Shown here: positions 32,247 to 43,607 of the stretch, one piece after another
Numbering within the stretch: the stretch's first letter is position 1
How the letters are laid out: each line of letters begins with the position of its first letter
Origin: Pseudevernia furfuracea
Lineage: Eukaryota; Ascomycota; Lecanoromycetes; Lecanorales; Parmeliaceae
Direction: 5' to 3'
Assembly: GCA_022315425.1 (NCBI GenBank)
Contig: JAIUPT010000021.1
Location: 1,054,001 to 1,118,000 of the forward strand
Length of the DNA stretch: 64,000 nt
Notes under the pieces: generated by a model
The model's database searches: none
Told to the model about the DNA's origin: nothing
Seen by the model: only the letters and a program-made list of their open reading frames with translations
Made by a program: the position numbers and the translations under genes

Positions 32247-32926
32247 ATGCTCCAAACCATCATCATCCACATCGCCTTCATGGGAGTAACATTCGCTACT
32301 GTCATGCCCATTGGCTACTGCCCTCAACCAACAACCACCTACACCGCCAGCGCCGCCCCTTTCTATTATGGTCCTCCCATCCTCGACACAGATGTCGCCT
32401 CGTGCAACTCAACCGATACCACGACATGCGCTCTTGGAGTCAGCGCATCTACCAGCGCCGGCTACACCATTACTATGGGTGGTGGACTGACACTCGATCT
32501 GTGAGTTGCATACTTCGGAAGTGATGTGTGAACGAGACCAGCGCTGACAACAAACAGACCAGAAATCGGTTCAATAGCTTTCACCCCTTCAGTCAGCTAC
32601 TCTTATACAACGACAAAGGGCACCAGTGACGGGTACGTCTTTTATTTCCCGGCCTCTTGATTGGTAAATACCAGCTAACAATTCCCAGTGTAAACTGTCC
32701 CGAGGGAGGCTATACCTGTGGCATGACCTCCGTTACACCATGGCAGATCATCACAGGCAATCAGCATAGCTGTGGTGGCGGCGCGTGGCCGGCTTGCGTG
32801 CCTTGTGGTGACAATTCTTATGCCATCCAAGTCCCGGCGCAGACGGCTGAGATCAGCTGGGCGGCTTGCATTGCTAGTGATTCGGTGAATCAGACTACCG
32901 GCCCAAATTTGGAAAAGTGCCCGTAA
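32247..32926 (+). CDS. Small cysteine-rich secreted protein, effector candidate
   Basis: Exons are 32247..32500, 32558..32632 and 32689..32926, giving 188 residues. A hydrophobic N-terminus (MLQTIIIHIAFMGVTFATVM) is a probable signal peptide. The mature part has ten cysteines, an even number suited to five disulphides, clustered in the C-terminal half (VNCPEGGYTCGM, HSCGGGAWPACVPCGDN). The middle (SYSYTTTKGTSDG) is Thr/Ser-rich. I recognise the PEGGYTCG-type pattern from lineage-restricted fungal secreted proteins but know no function. Secretion and cysteine content suggest a role at the cell surface or against a host or competitor; this is inference. Confidence 0.78.
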
Positions 32927-33678
32927 AGGCAGGAAGAGGTGTGTTGGCAGTTGGCGATGCGTTCGAGTTCATGAGCGCGGTGTTGCGGTGCATGATACGT
33001 ACTTGTAGTTTGAAACTATGTACTCATTCATCTTCTGTTTTGAAGACTGCATGAGCCTGGCTTGAGTCAAACTCTCCATGAAGCCGATTGGGACTGTTGT
33101 AATGCCAGCCATCAGTGTCATTAGGATAGAGGTACGCTGAATATCTCTGGCAGCTCTGTACTCGAGTCCAGGCCGCCCTAACCACCTTTCAAATAACCCA
33201 TTCGATATATGGCGAGCCTTTGAAGATGGATGTCTTTCGCCCAAATGTGGCCTTTGTACTTACTGCTCGACAAATCCGCTGGCATCGATTACCTGTGCTG
33301 GCGCATGTCTCAACTTACCCGGATGCTTCTTGCAATGAATGACTGCGGTTTTTCTGGTGACTCTAAGATCCAAGAGGCTTGCACATGGACGTAGATGGGA
33401 ATTGGTGCCTCTAAAAATGTCTTTTGAATGCAGGGTCGACAAAGCCAGCCGCTTCGAGGTTGTTGTTGATTACTTTAGAATATGCCTACCTTACCTTACC
33501 CTGAGGTCCCTCACTAGTGCCTACAGTACTTACTCCTGCAATTCTGACCATCACTCGAGGCCATGGATATCACGTACAAAGTCTTTCCATTCCTTCAAGC
33601 AAGTGGCTGATCTGGCGTGAGAAAGATGAATACTTGAACAGTCAATATTTGCGCTCCTAAATCCTATAATGCGCCGCC
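32927..33678. other. Intergenic region
   Basis: 752 bases. It contains the 3' region of the secreted-protein gene and the promoter of the TBC gene. CTTACCTTACCCT words near 33490 are the only repeat-like feature. No gene is seen. Confidence 0.5.
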
Positions 33679-36104
33679 ATGAACCACGCGCCTCTCTCCC
33701 CGAGGCCGCTCAGCCGAGAAAGTCTGAAAGCCATCGCCTACAATGACACCATTGCTGCTAAACCCCCTATACCAATCACTGTTGCTACACCTCCCTCGAG
33801 GTCATCTCATAGGACATTCAATAGCCTCCGACGGCCCAAGATCTCCAACCAGCGCCTTTCACCTCAGACTGCTCGGTCGAAACTACAGGATGATGCCAGG
33901 AGAGACTCGGGTCTGGCGCCCTCGAGTTCTACCACAAGAGATAGTCGAACAACATTGGGAACAGATGTGGAGTCGACGACTAGCATGAAACGTTCGCCAA
34001 GCATTCCAAGCTTCTCGGCGAATGATGCGGCCCCTTCCCCCAATCCGAATACTACGGGAGATGAGGGATCAAGAGCAAGATCAAGGGAGCACACGGAGCA
34101 TCCCGCAGTACTGCAGTTACCATTCATGAGTATACTGACGGAGATACCGTCTGGGAGTTTTGAGGACTTGACATTGCCTGGGCAGGTGGAGTTCTCAAAG
34201 AGAGGGAGCATGCTGATAGGGGGGAAAAAGGCAAATAAGGGACATGGCCGCAATGTCAGTAATGGTCGGTTGATTGGCAGTCGGAGGACATTGAGTAAAG
34301 ATCTATTGTCCCCTCCGCCGAGCCTACCTACGAGGGTGCTATCCGCAAATGACGAAGCGCTCTCCCACAAAGTCCGGTCAATGTACGAGGGTGGAGCGGA
34401 AGACGACTCTGACTGTGCGGCTGAATTGCACGATAAGATGGCCAATGGGCCAATCGAGGAGCAGAAATCAAGTATACGGCAGGCGTCAAATTTATCTTTA
34501 TGTCCGGCAGAAATACCGCAGATCACTATGAACGGTGAAGCCGCCCACAGAGTGCTTTCTCAGGCAAAAACCACCACGAGTAAAAGGGGCAGTGTCATCG
34601 TGCGAGAAGCGAATGAGCTGGCGGGTGGGATCGAGGACTGGGAGGATCTCAATGGCGGAGACGTTGACCGTTACGGCTTCATCGTCCTACGGAAACCGTC
34701 CTCGCAGGCCTCGTCCCTAATTTCAAACCAAGCGAGATCGCCAGAACCTCCTCGTATACAGCGTATGTCTACACTCCTACAAGTTGCTTCAGATGCTCCG
34801 AGAAGACAACGCAGTACGGTCAGGGAGAAGAAGACTCCAGCGGCCAAAAGCCCTGCGCTCTCTGCTCAAACGCCGTCGTCGAGACCCGTCTCAAGAATGG
34901 CTCGTCCAAATTCTTCGCAAAGCGCATACCGGACCACAACCGGCAACCAGTTCAGAATTCGTTCTGCTACGAATAGGCTACCTCACAACAAGGACAAGAA
35001 ATGCGTGGACGAAGCAGGCGACATGCTCACACTCCCGCCTGGGTTGGCAGATATTGCAGAAGATGAGGAAGACAGCAAAATGGCAGATGCCCTAAAGCGA
35101 CGCGAGTGTGTGAGAGAGGATAAATGGAGGAAGATGGCCACGATTGTTAGGAACAAAAATGGTGGTGGCATGGTCTTCGACTTCGACACTAAGAGCCCCA
35201 AGGTCATCGAAAGGACGTGGAAAGGTATACCAGACCGATGGCGCGCAACAGCATGGCATGCTTTCCTGACCGCTAGTGCCAAAAAGCGGCGTGGTAGCCC
35301 AAGCGACGACGAGCTTATTGCTGTCTTCAAAAAGCTACTTACTGAAGGTTCTCCGGATGATGTGCAAATCGACATTGATGTCCCTCGGACAATCAACAGC
35401 CACATCATGTTTAGACGGCGCTATCGAGGAGGTCAGCGCTTGCTCTTCAGGGTCTTACACTGCCTCTCCATTTACTTCCCAGACACAGGCTACGTACAAG
35501 GCATGGCTGCGCTAGCAGCTACTCTACTCTGCTACTTTGACGAGGAAATCACATTCGTCATGCTTGTGCGCCTATGGCAGCTTCGAGGTCTAGAGCGCCT
35601 CTACCAGTCCGGCTTCGAAGGCCTAATGCAAGCGCTTGAAGAGTTTGAGAAAGACTGGCTTGGGAAGGAGGAGGTTGCAGCAAAGTTGGTAAGTCTCCGC
35701 CATCGGCAAAGCGTACATTTTCGAGTCTGGATGTTTGCTCATAAGTATGATAGGACGAGTACAATATCTCCCCCACTGCCTACGGTACCCGCTGGTACCT
35801 CACCCTCTTCAACTACTCCATCCCATTTCCCGCCCAATTGCGCGTCTGGGACGTCTTCATGCTTCTCGGTGACCCTGATCCCCCTTTGTCTTTCCCTGTT
35901 GCCCCCTCTACCTCCTTCAATGGCGGCCTTGACGTCCTACACGCCGTCTCAGCTGCTCTAATCGACGGCACGCGGGAAATACTACTAGAATCCGACTTTG
36001 AAAACGCAATGAAAGTGCTCACGAGCTGGATACCGGTGAAAGATGAGGAGATGCTAATGCGGGTGGCGAGGGTGGAGTGGAAGACAAAGAGGAGGAAGCC
36101 TTGA
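33679..36104 (+). CDS. TBC-domain Rab GTPase-activating protein
   Basis: Exons are 33679..35688 and 35754..36104, giving 786 residues. The first 500 residues are Ser/Pro/Arg-rich and probably disordered. The TBC domain spans about residues 510-775: GIPDRWRATAWHAF, then IDIDVPRTINSHIMFRRRY with the arginine finger near 567, and DTGYVQGMAALAATLLCYFD with the glutamine finger (YVQ) near 605. TBC proteins speed GTP hydrolysis on Rab GTPases by supplying both fingers; both are present, so activity is expected. The splice joins EEVAAKL to DEYNISPTAYGTRWYLTLF, correct TBC sequence. The Rab target is unknown; the long N-terminus lacks a PH, GRAM or other domain that I can see. Confidence 0.9.
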
Positions 36105-36905
36105 TCATCGTCGCTGCTGGTTCCGTCCCAATGATAAGAGGAGGAAACTCATGAAATGTCTTTTGGGTTGGCTTGTTTGCTTGCCATTGGCGCTGTGACC
36201 GCTTTTGAACTTACCTCGCTTGGCTTGGCTTGGCTTGGGAAACGTTGCTTGGCTGCAAGTTCGTATGATACCCCACATATCGGATACTATCTTCTGTTGC
36301 TTCGGGAAGCTCTTCTATTGCTTTTGGAATCGAGGGGGTACATAGTGGTACGGAAATGGGGAAGATCTCTAAAGTAGCAGCATGAGAAGAAGGATGCTGG
36401 AAAGCCGGGGATGTATATAAGCTTACACTCCTTTTGAATAAATAATGCCTCATTCAACAGTTTGCTTCAGTCTTTGACATCACACCTTTGTCATGGCTGT
36501 TGGTTTGAAATATTTCCACGACTCTGCATTTTCTGTGAACTCTGCAGAGTCACCGAAGACTGGGGACAGACTGAAGTCGTTAAAGGTCTCATTAATTAAG
36601 CCTGCCGCTATGCTAAAATATCATCCACTATCCCAAGGTTATACAATGAAGAAACATAGCCAATGCTCCAAGAGCCTTCAACCCTCCTCCAACAAGCCAA
36701 ACTCCCCTTCCCAGTCTCGAGCTATCCGTATAAGGAAATAGCCATGCCAAAATTCATGTCGGCGTCATAATCATGATATTCGTACCCCGGTCCATACCCA
36801 TGCTCCGTCGTAAAACATATTGTGAGATATATGCCGTGTTCTTTTGCCCATGATCCATCCCAGTCATGCCCCGAAACCTGCAATCCAGAAAGCTGATAAA
36901 ACGTC
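36105..36905. other. Convergent intergenic region
   Basis: About 800 bases between the TBC and Lte1-like genes. It contains a short CTTGG repeat (separate entry) and an AT-rich 3' region. No gene is seen. Confidence 0.5.
36219..36238. repeat. (CTTGG)4 short tandem repeat
   Basis: Four CTTGG units in the 3' region of the TBC gene. Confidence 0.7.
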
Positions 36906-39900
36906 TCAAGGCTCAATGTCCCTACTCTTGATCCGGATCATGTCATCACTCAAACTTGCCATCCACAGACACCTCTCCAACGCCCCTTCAACGGGACGGA
37001 AATCATACTTTGCACTCGCGTCAATAAGTCTTAGCAGACTCTTGACGATAGTAGCTGCAGTGCGGAAGCGTTCAAAGTTGATCAAAGGCTCACTATCACG
37101 CGTGCTAGCAACAACGGATGGTTTTTGTGCGTTGTAGGTAAGATCGTGAATGTAGAGTGCTGCATAAACAATTAGACAAAGCAAGAGTGGAAGGCCAAGA
37201 ATAGGAAACTTACGGACGAAAGGAATGCAGCCTTCATCAAGGTTAGCCGTCTCCATATCCTGTCTCAAATTGTGGAAGTTCTTGATCGGAGTAGCCAGCG
37301 TCTCCATCTCCTTCAGCATGGCCTTCTCCGCCGCAGGCACCAAGTCCCACGTCCTTGTAAGACGCGCGCAGTCGACAGATGTCAAAGCAATGGTGATCTG
37401 CAGAACAGTAGCGTAGTTGTGGTATTTCCTAGCATGCTGTGCAATGTGTATGTATTTGATGATTGCTAATGCGCGCTCTTCAACGTTTTGCGTCAACACG
37501 ATCTCAGACAGAGCCCACTTGACGATGATATTGAAGCGAGCAGTGACGAGCTCGATGCCACTAGGATCTTGGTAGCGAAGATACTCCACCCAGTTCAAGG
37601 TCTGGGTAGAAGCGTGTTGCCAGCGCATGTCGATCAAATCTTGCCAATTGATTTCGTTGAGGCCATCTCTTTCAATAATAGTCAGCTGCTGTGCAAGTAT
37701 CGCCGCATCATAGGCTAGGATGAAAGGTATATGTCGCCTTGGAGGAAATTGGTGAACGGTGTTCGCGAAAGGCTGCAAGACAGATCCGTCGACCTCTCCC
37801 GGTGAGCGAGTCTTTCCTGGGTCCGTGATCCTACTGACGGGTGAGGGCTCTGGCGTAGGAGGCTTTCTCTGCTCTTGAAAGCGGTGGGTCTCTGAGGTGA
37901 TAGCCATCGCATTCTCGGTGGTCATTGGAGGCGAAGGCAGGTAGCCCTGCGCATATCCGACATTAGGTGGCAGCTGAGCGCCATGCATAAAGCGCGCCGA
38001 GGACCCATAAGCCTCTTCTAATGCTTCATTGGGTGCCTCAGAGTCATCCGAAAGCTCCGATGACAGGTCACTCAAAAATTCATCTTCGTCAAGGAGGAAA
38101 GAATCGGTGGTACAGGTTGGCATTGATGATCGATACCTCGCTCTTCTGAAGGCTTCGTAGCTCCCTACGTCGTCGTCCTCGGCCGCGAGAGACGACTCCT
38201 CAGCTTGATCGTTTCCGGGGAACTCGCCGTTAGGCCGACTTGGACTGAATAGAGGTCGAGGAATAGTGACATTGGACTGGTCAGAAGTTGTATGCGCAGT
38301 CTGTCTGGCCTGCTGATCGAGGCCCCTCTCAAGTAGAGGAATGGAGTTGTAGGATTCTTCAGACTCTGCATATAGGCTTCGAGTCATAGTATCCCTATGA
38401 TCATTTCTTGAACCTGCTATGCGCTGTTGGCCACTAGGTCCAGCGCTCGTAGCCGTACCAGGCGGAGTGAGCATCGCGTCTACCGAGGGCAATTCATGCT
38501 CGTTATTCTGGGGCTTGGGGCTTCGAGACTGTTGTGTGTATTCTTCCTTTGTCCCGGTGTTTACCGTAGTGGCTACCCCGGCATTGGGAGGTCCTCCAGA
38601 AAATCCCACAGGACTTTTTCTAAACTTCCCTTCGAGCTTTGCAAGAGTAGCCTCAAGGTCGCCTCCCTCATCGTCAGGTATACGAGCAAACTCCGCAACT
38701 GCAGCTTCGAACGAAGGTCGTAGATCTGGCTGAGAGGGTCGACTGCTCATGAGCGAAATAGTTTTTTCTGCCACGACTGGTGCAGTTTGCGCTGGGGCAG
38801 GCAGAGGCGGCTGCGGGTTTTGTGCTGTCCTCTGCAGAAATGCCCCGGAGCTGTGCATCGAGTCCGTGAAGGTAGTGATTGAACCTGTCGATCTGGGCCT
38901 AGGTATTGGCTCCAGATCATGCACATTCTGATTAGCGCGAAGATCCCCACCAGGTCGCCTTCGAAGCATCCTTCCTGCGGGCTGATCAAATTGTCCCTTT
39001 GAGGATGTCTGAAGCGAGTCTGAAGCTGTGGTAGCTTCCACGCTGTGATCTGGTCCACTTGTTCTCATGCCACTTTGATATGATGCATACTTTCTCAGCG
39101 ATTTGGGTCCGGAACGGCTAGATCTGTATGATACGTAGGATTTGCCCGTGGCGATTGACGGTCTACGTTGGTGCGAAGGCCCAACGCGACTGATACGTTC
39201 AGAGATACGCGAGCTCTCATGTCCTGGTGGAGAGCTTGGTAACGCAGGAATAGTGAAAGGAGGAAGCAAGACAGAAGATGCCGTATGGTCGTCATTCTGA
39301 CTTTCACGTCCGGGAGGCCGCGTAGCGACAAGAGGCTCAAAAGTCGCAGGCAAAGGAGGCGTTCTTAAATCGGTCATTGAGAAAGGTGGACGCGAGAAGG
39401 GTTCGCTGCCTGGCAGGTTCTGGAATTTTTGAGGCAAACTCGGTACTGGAGGCTCCATGGCCGTATCATCCACAATGACGATAGATTGACTGCCATTCGT
39501 CATCTCACTGTGACCCCTCTGGAGGGCTTCTCTCTCAGGTGTGCCTGGTAGCTGACGAGGATCAGCTAACGGCTGCTCACGCTCGTTGCCAAAAGCGACA
39601 CCAATGCTACTGGGAGGTCGCGTCATCTGCCTCGGCTCCTGCGTCATTGCACGCTCAAACATATCAGTAATATCAGCGCAGAGCAGATCTATGCGTGAAT
39701 TGTTCTTGAGTGCCTCGAGTTGATGGTGTTGATCACCAAAACCCTCAATCTTATATGCAATATGCATAGGTAGCGTCGAATCTTTCATCTCGACCATGAA
39801 TGGTGCCGTCGATAACAGAGTTGGGGTCGGTGTATTCGAGTTCTGTTTGCTGCCTATAGCTCGACGAATCGTCCCCAACAGGTTTTTCACTCCTGGACTC

Positions 39901-42190
39901 ATTGGTCGTACTGTGACTTTGCTACCATCGAGCCCATCAACGTAATTAGCATGTTTTGGTAGGCTGGAGGTTGATTTCTGGTGCGCTAGGTTGTCAATGA
40001 AAGGTGAAGCGGGCGGAAGGACGCTGCCTCGGATGAGGCTACCAGTAAATGGAAATGCCATCACAGCTTGTTCAGTGGAGTGCTCCGGCTGCAGGGGCAA
40101 GGATGTACGTTTGTCCCTGAGAGCGTCTGAGAAACTCCCACTTCGCTCATGGCCTTGCTTCAAATGAGGAGGCTTTTCGTTTGCTTGTGCTGACGGAGCT
40201 GCAGGGCCGACTCGACGAACTGCTGGTGGGATAGTTGTAGGTATGGGATGCGGACCGACGTTACGCTGCGATTGAGTCGCAAACGCCTTCAGCGGCTTTC
40301 CTGGTATAGAACAAGACATGGCTTGTATGCTTTGCTCACTCAGCGGAGTAGACATAAGAAGACTGCGAGAGGTTGTCACAGATACCCCACGGTCTGATCT
40401 TGCTTTCCCTTGATCTTCAGCTTCAATAACACTGTCGACCCAATTGTGGAGTGCGGCCACAGACTTTGCTTGATCCACTTGCTGGGATGAAGATTCTGCG
40501 ATCCTTGCCCAAAGCTCGCTTGGATGGGTGAGTCGACTGTCGCGGCTGCCCACGATACCCCCAGGGCTGATATCAAGGTCATTGCGGCCATCGACGTCTC
40601 CAAGGGGATGGTCCCAATATAGGGCGCAGCGGCCGTTCCAACATTTCTTCAAGTCGATGATGAGCTTCAAGTCACTCGGCTCATGGGATGACCTCAGTCC
40701 AACCTGATGCGTTAGCGTGTTGAGGTGCTGGCAGAACTTGACACGCAGGTCGCGGTCGACGACGAAATCGTAGGGAAAGTAGTTCAGGACCCAGTGACGA
40801 ATGGCAGCAAATGCGCGTACTCGAATGACTCGACCGTCGTCATCAAACCGATTGACTGCCCACTCGAACCTCGTCAGTAGGTAGTCCAGGAGGTCATGGG
40901 TTGACAAGTACGCCCGAACGGTAAGAAAGAAGTCTGAAAGTAGTTCGTAGTCCAGAAAGTTCTTTGATGTAATCTGGGCTATAAGGCGAGCTGGAGACGC
41001 GGCCGATATTTCTCGAGTGCTCATAGCATAACGAACAATGGCCGGATCGTCCGGGTTGGCAGCTATCGAGTCGTATATGGCTGGTACGATAGGTTCCCTC
41101 GCTCGATGATATACTGGCGACGCAGTGGTAATTGGAATGCGGGCCGCTGCAGGGGTCATTTGAACGGTATGCTGTTGCGGAGCATTATGAGAATGTCTGC
41201 GAGATAGCGACAAGTGAGTCTCAACACCAGGTGGCACTGGGAAAAATGTATCGTATTCTGGTCCTGAAATGACAGATGACTCGTGGTCATCAACGGTTGA
41301 AGCTCTGGAGTAGACTTGACTGTGTAAAAAGGCCGTCCCCCGAGTACTGAATCTAGGCGTTCCAAGTCTGTAATGGGGAATCGGGACTTCCAGTGAAGGC
41401 AGTATTTTTTCTCCAGGATACCTAGGTGCTGGGTCTGTTTGGCTGATCACAACCTTGACTTGGGCGAATTCCAAATTATTGCCACCACCAATCGTTGACA
41501 CCGAGCCGCTGCGAGAGAATTTGGCAGATCGGACGGACATGGAATTGGAGCGCTGCGTTCCACGATCAATGGAATTTGTCCGGCGTGGACGTTTTGGTGT
41601 TCGAGACGCTTGTGTATCTGACCAGCGTTTCTTCTCTGTTGAACTTTCGACATCTGCATCATGTCCGTGACCTTGGGGAGGCGTTGCAACTGGATAAGCA
41701 GAGGGCGGCATAGGAGACTTCTGAGCAGTCCGTGTAATGGGTCTGGCAAGCAGTTATGTTCAGTACATTGACACTGACCGTCCATCCAGAACAAAGCTTG
41801 GAAGTAGTACTGATCTTACCTTAAGTATATCTTGCCATTGTTTCCAACGTTTGCCACGGTGAACTGTCTTCCTTCTCTTGTGGCTGGATTGGAATCCACT
41901 ACACCGCCTTTACCATCTCTTTTTACGGAGCGTTGCCGTAAAACGTCTGTGCTGTTCTTTGTCCGTTTCAGAGAGTTTTGTCGGCCTCGGATCCGCGTAT
42001 TCTCTGACGACTTCCTTTCCGAGTCCATGCCTTGCTCGAGGTTGTGGCGTGCTGTCGAGGCATTCTCCTGGCCACGTCCAACGAGTATAGAGGGTATTTC
42101 AGGCCGCAGTTCGGTCCACCCTCGTTTGGGTGGACTTGCAGGACGGCCTGGTCCGACGGATGGGGTTTGAGCCACTGCTACAGGCGCCAT
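36906..42190 (-). CDS. lte1: Lte1-like Ras guanine nucleotide exchange factor
   Basis: Exons are 42190..41820, 41742..37214 and 37159..36906, giving 1717 residues. Near residue 110 is GRQFTVANVGNNGKIYLRP, a block I associate with fungal Lte1 proteins. A RasGEF_N (REM) domain sits near 340-450 (VRYAMSTREISAASPARLIA; LSDFFLTVRAYLSTHDLLDY). A low-complexity region of about 950 residues follows. The catalytic CDC25-like domain occupies about 1450-1710, with NWQDLIDMRW, SEIVLTQNVEERALAIIKYI, NYATVLQITIALTS and DEGCIPFVPLYIHDLTY across the last splice. In yeast Lte1 acts at the bud cortex in the mitotic exit network. The last intron is 54 bp and stop-free, so an unspliced reading frame also stays open. 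A different RasGEF orthology cannot be fully excluded. Confidence 0.82.
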
Positions 42191-43607
42191 GGTAGCTGTG
42201 AGTGTACAATACTGCGATTCACAAACACTCTAAGCTTGACCTTGGGAGTATCTACGCCAAAGCTAGCCTGGCTTGAGTCTTGTTCGTCGCTCAAAGGTGA
42301 AGCGGGGTGGTGAGCATGGAGTTGCGGTCAAGTCGGCCGCGATTGACTGCTGCAAGCGCCGATAGGCTATGTCGCAGAGAGGAGAGGCTCGAAGCAGTCA
42401 TCGCGATAACGGATCCATCGACGATACAGCCAAATTGAGTATATAAGGAGTAGCGAAAGTGTCAATAGGCGGGAGGTGTGAATGAAAAGATGCAAGATGG
42501 TATTTGGAAGGTGAGATCGAGTTGGTCCGACGAAAGGCAAGTTGGAGTTGCAGGCAATTTGATTTTGGGCCCATGGCCGAAGGGGAGGGGAGATCGGCAA
42601 ATAGATGGTGCCAAGGCCCGTTCAAAAGTACTTTACGGTATCGTATCTTACGGAGTACTTGTAGACTAAGTTACCTCCGTACGCTATTTTCACCCATTCA
42701 CAACGTGCCAGGCGTGCGATGACAGGGAACAGAGTACCTACAACATAAGGTACTATAGAAGACACTCGGTATCGGTAGAGAAGCTCTTGACAAATACAAC
42801 ACAAACCGGTCGTTTCCCTCTGGTCCTCTGGTTGGATGAACAAAAATTGGGAGCCGAAAATACTCCTTTCTCGTCTCTCTCTCTCGTGTAGACTACTGCA
42901 GACTGCAGGAGGGGAAGCGAGAGCTGGCCAGAAGCAATATTATTCGTTAGGTATCAAGTATTAAGGATCATTTTTCCTGCTGGGAATCAATATTAGACTA
43001 ATAATCATATGATTAATAATGGCTCATGATTGGGATGCTGTACCATGTCGCCATTTAAAAGGCGCTGGCACTTACCCGTATTTGAGATGGGGTCTTCTTC
43101 AAAAAGCCAAGGCAAAAAGCTTGGCTGAGCCAGGACTGGGCCAGGCTGGCCGCTTCTTTATCCTGACAGGCTGATAGCATCATTAGCCCACGAATGCCAC
43201 GAATCACGGGTCATGGCAAAGTAAGCTAGCGCGGGTGGAAAAGCCCGGAAAAGCTGAAGGTTGTGCCGACTGCTGGCGTAAAAGTAAAATCAATAAGCGA
43301 ACCGTCAGATACAATATACAATTAATCATACACTACAAGTAACAGAAGATGAAAAATTCCTCCATCTTCCCACTGCGTGTCATCCTCAATATGAGATGAT
43401 GGCGTATTTGTTGTATTCCTTGTTCTATGTATTCTAGATGGTGCTAGTTGCAATATATATTCGAAATGGATTATTCAATAGGCCAGTAAGGATGCAGAAA
43501 TTTGTACATTCAGTAGGCCGGTAAGGATGCAGAAATTGGTACATTCAACAGGCCAGTAAGGATGCAGAAATTTGTACATCACCTCCAGCCAACACCCTCC
43601 GGACATT
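42191..43607. other. Intergenic region with 3' tandem repeats
   Basis: 1,417 bases between the Lte1-like start and the M13 peptidase stop. It includes an AT-rich stretch near 42950-43020 and a 3 x 35 bp tandem repeat (separate entry). No gene is seen. Confidence 0.5.
43475..43579. repeat. Three 35-bp tandem repeats just after the M13 peptidase gene
   Basis: Units 43475-43509, 43510-43544 and 43545-43579 share the core GGCCAGTAAGGATGCAGAAA with a few substitutions. They end 28 bases before the peptidase stop codon position (43608) and so lie in its 3' UTR. Confidence 0.9.
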
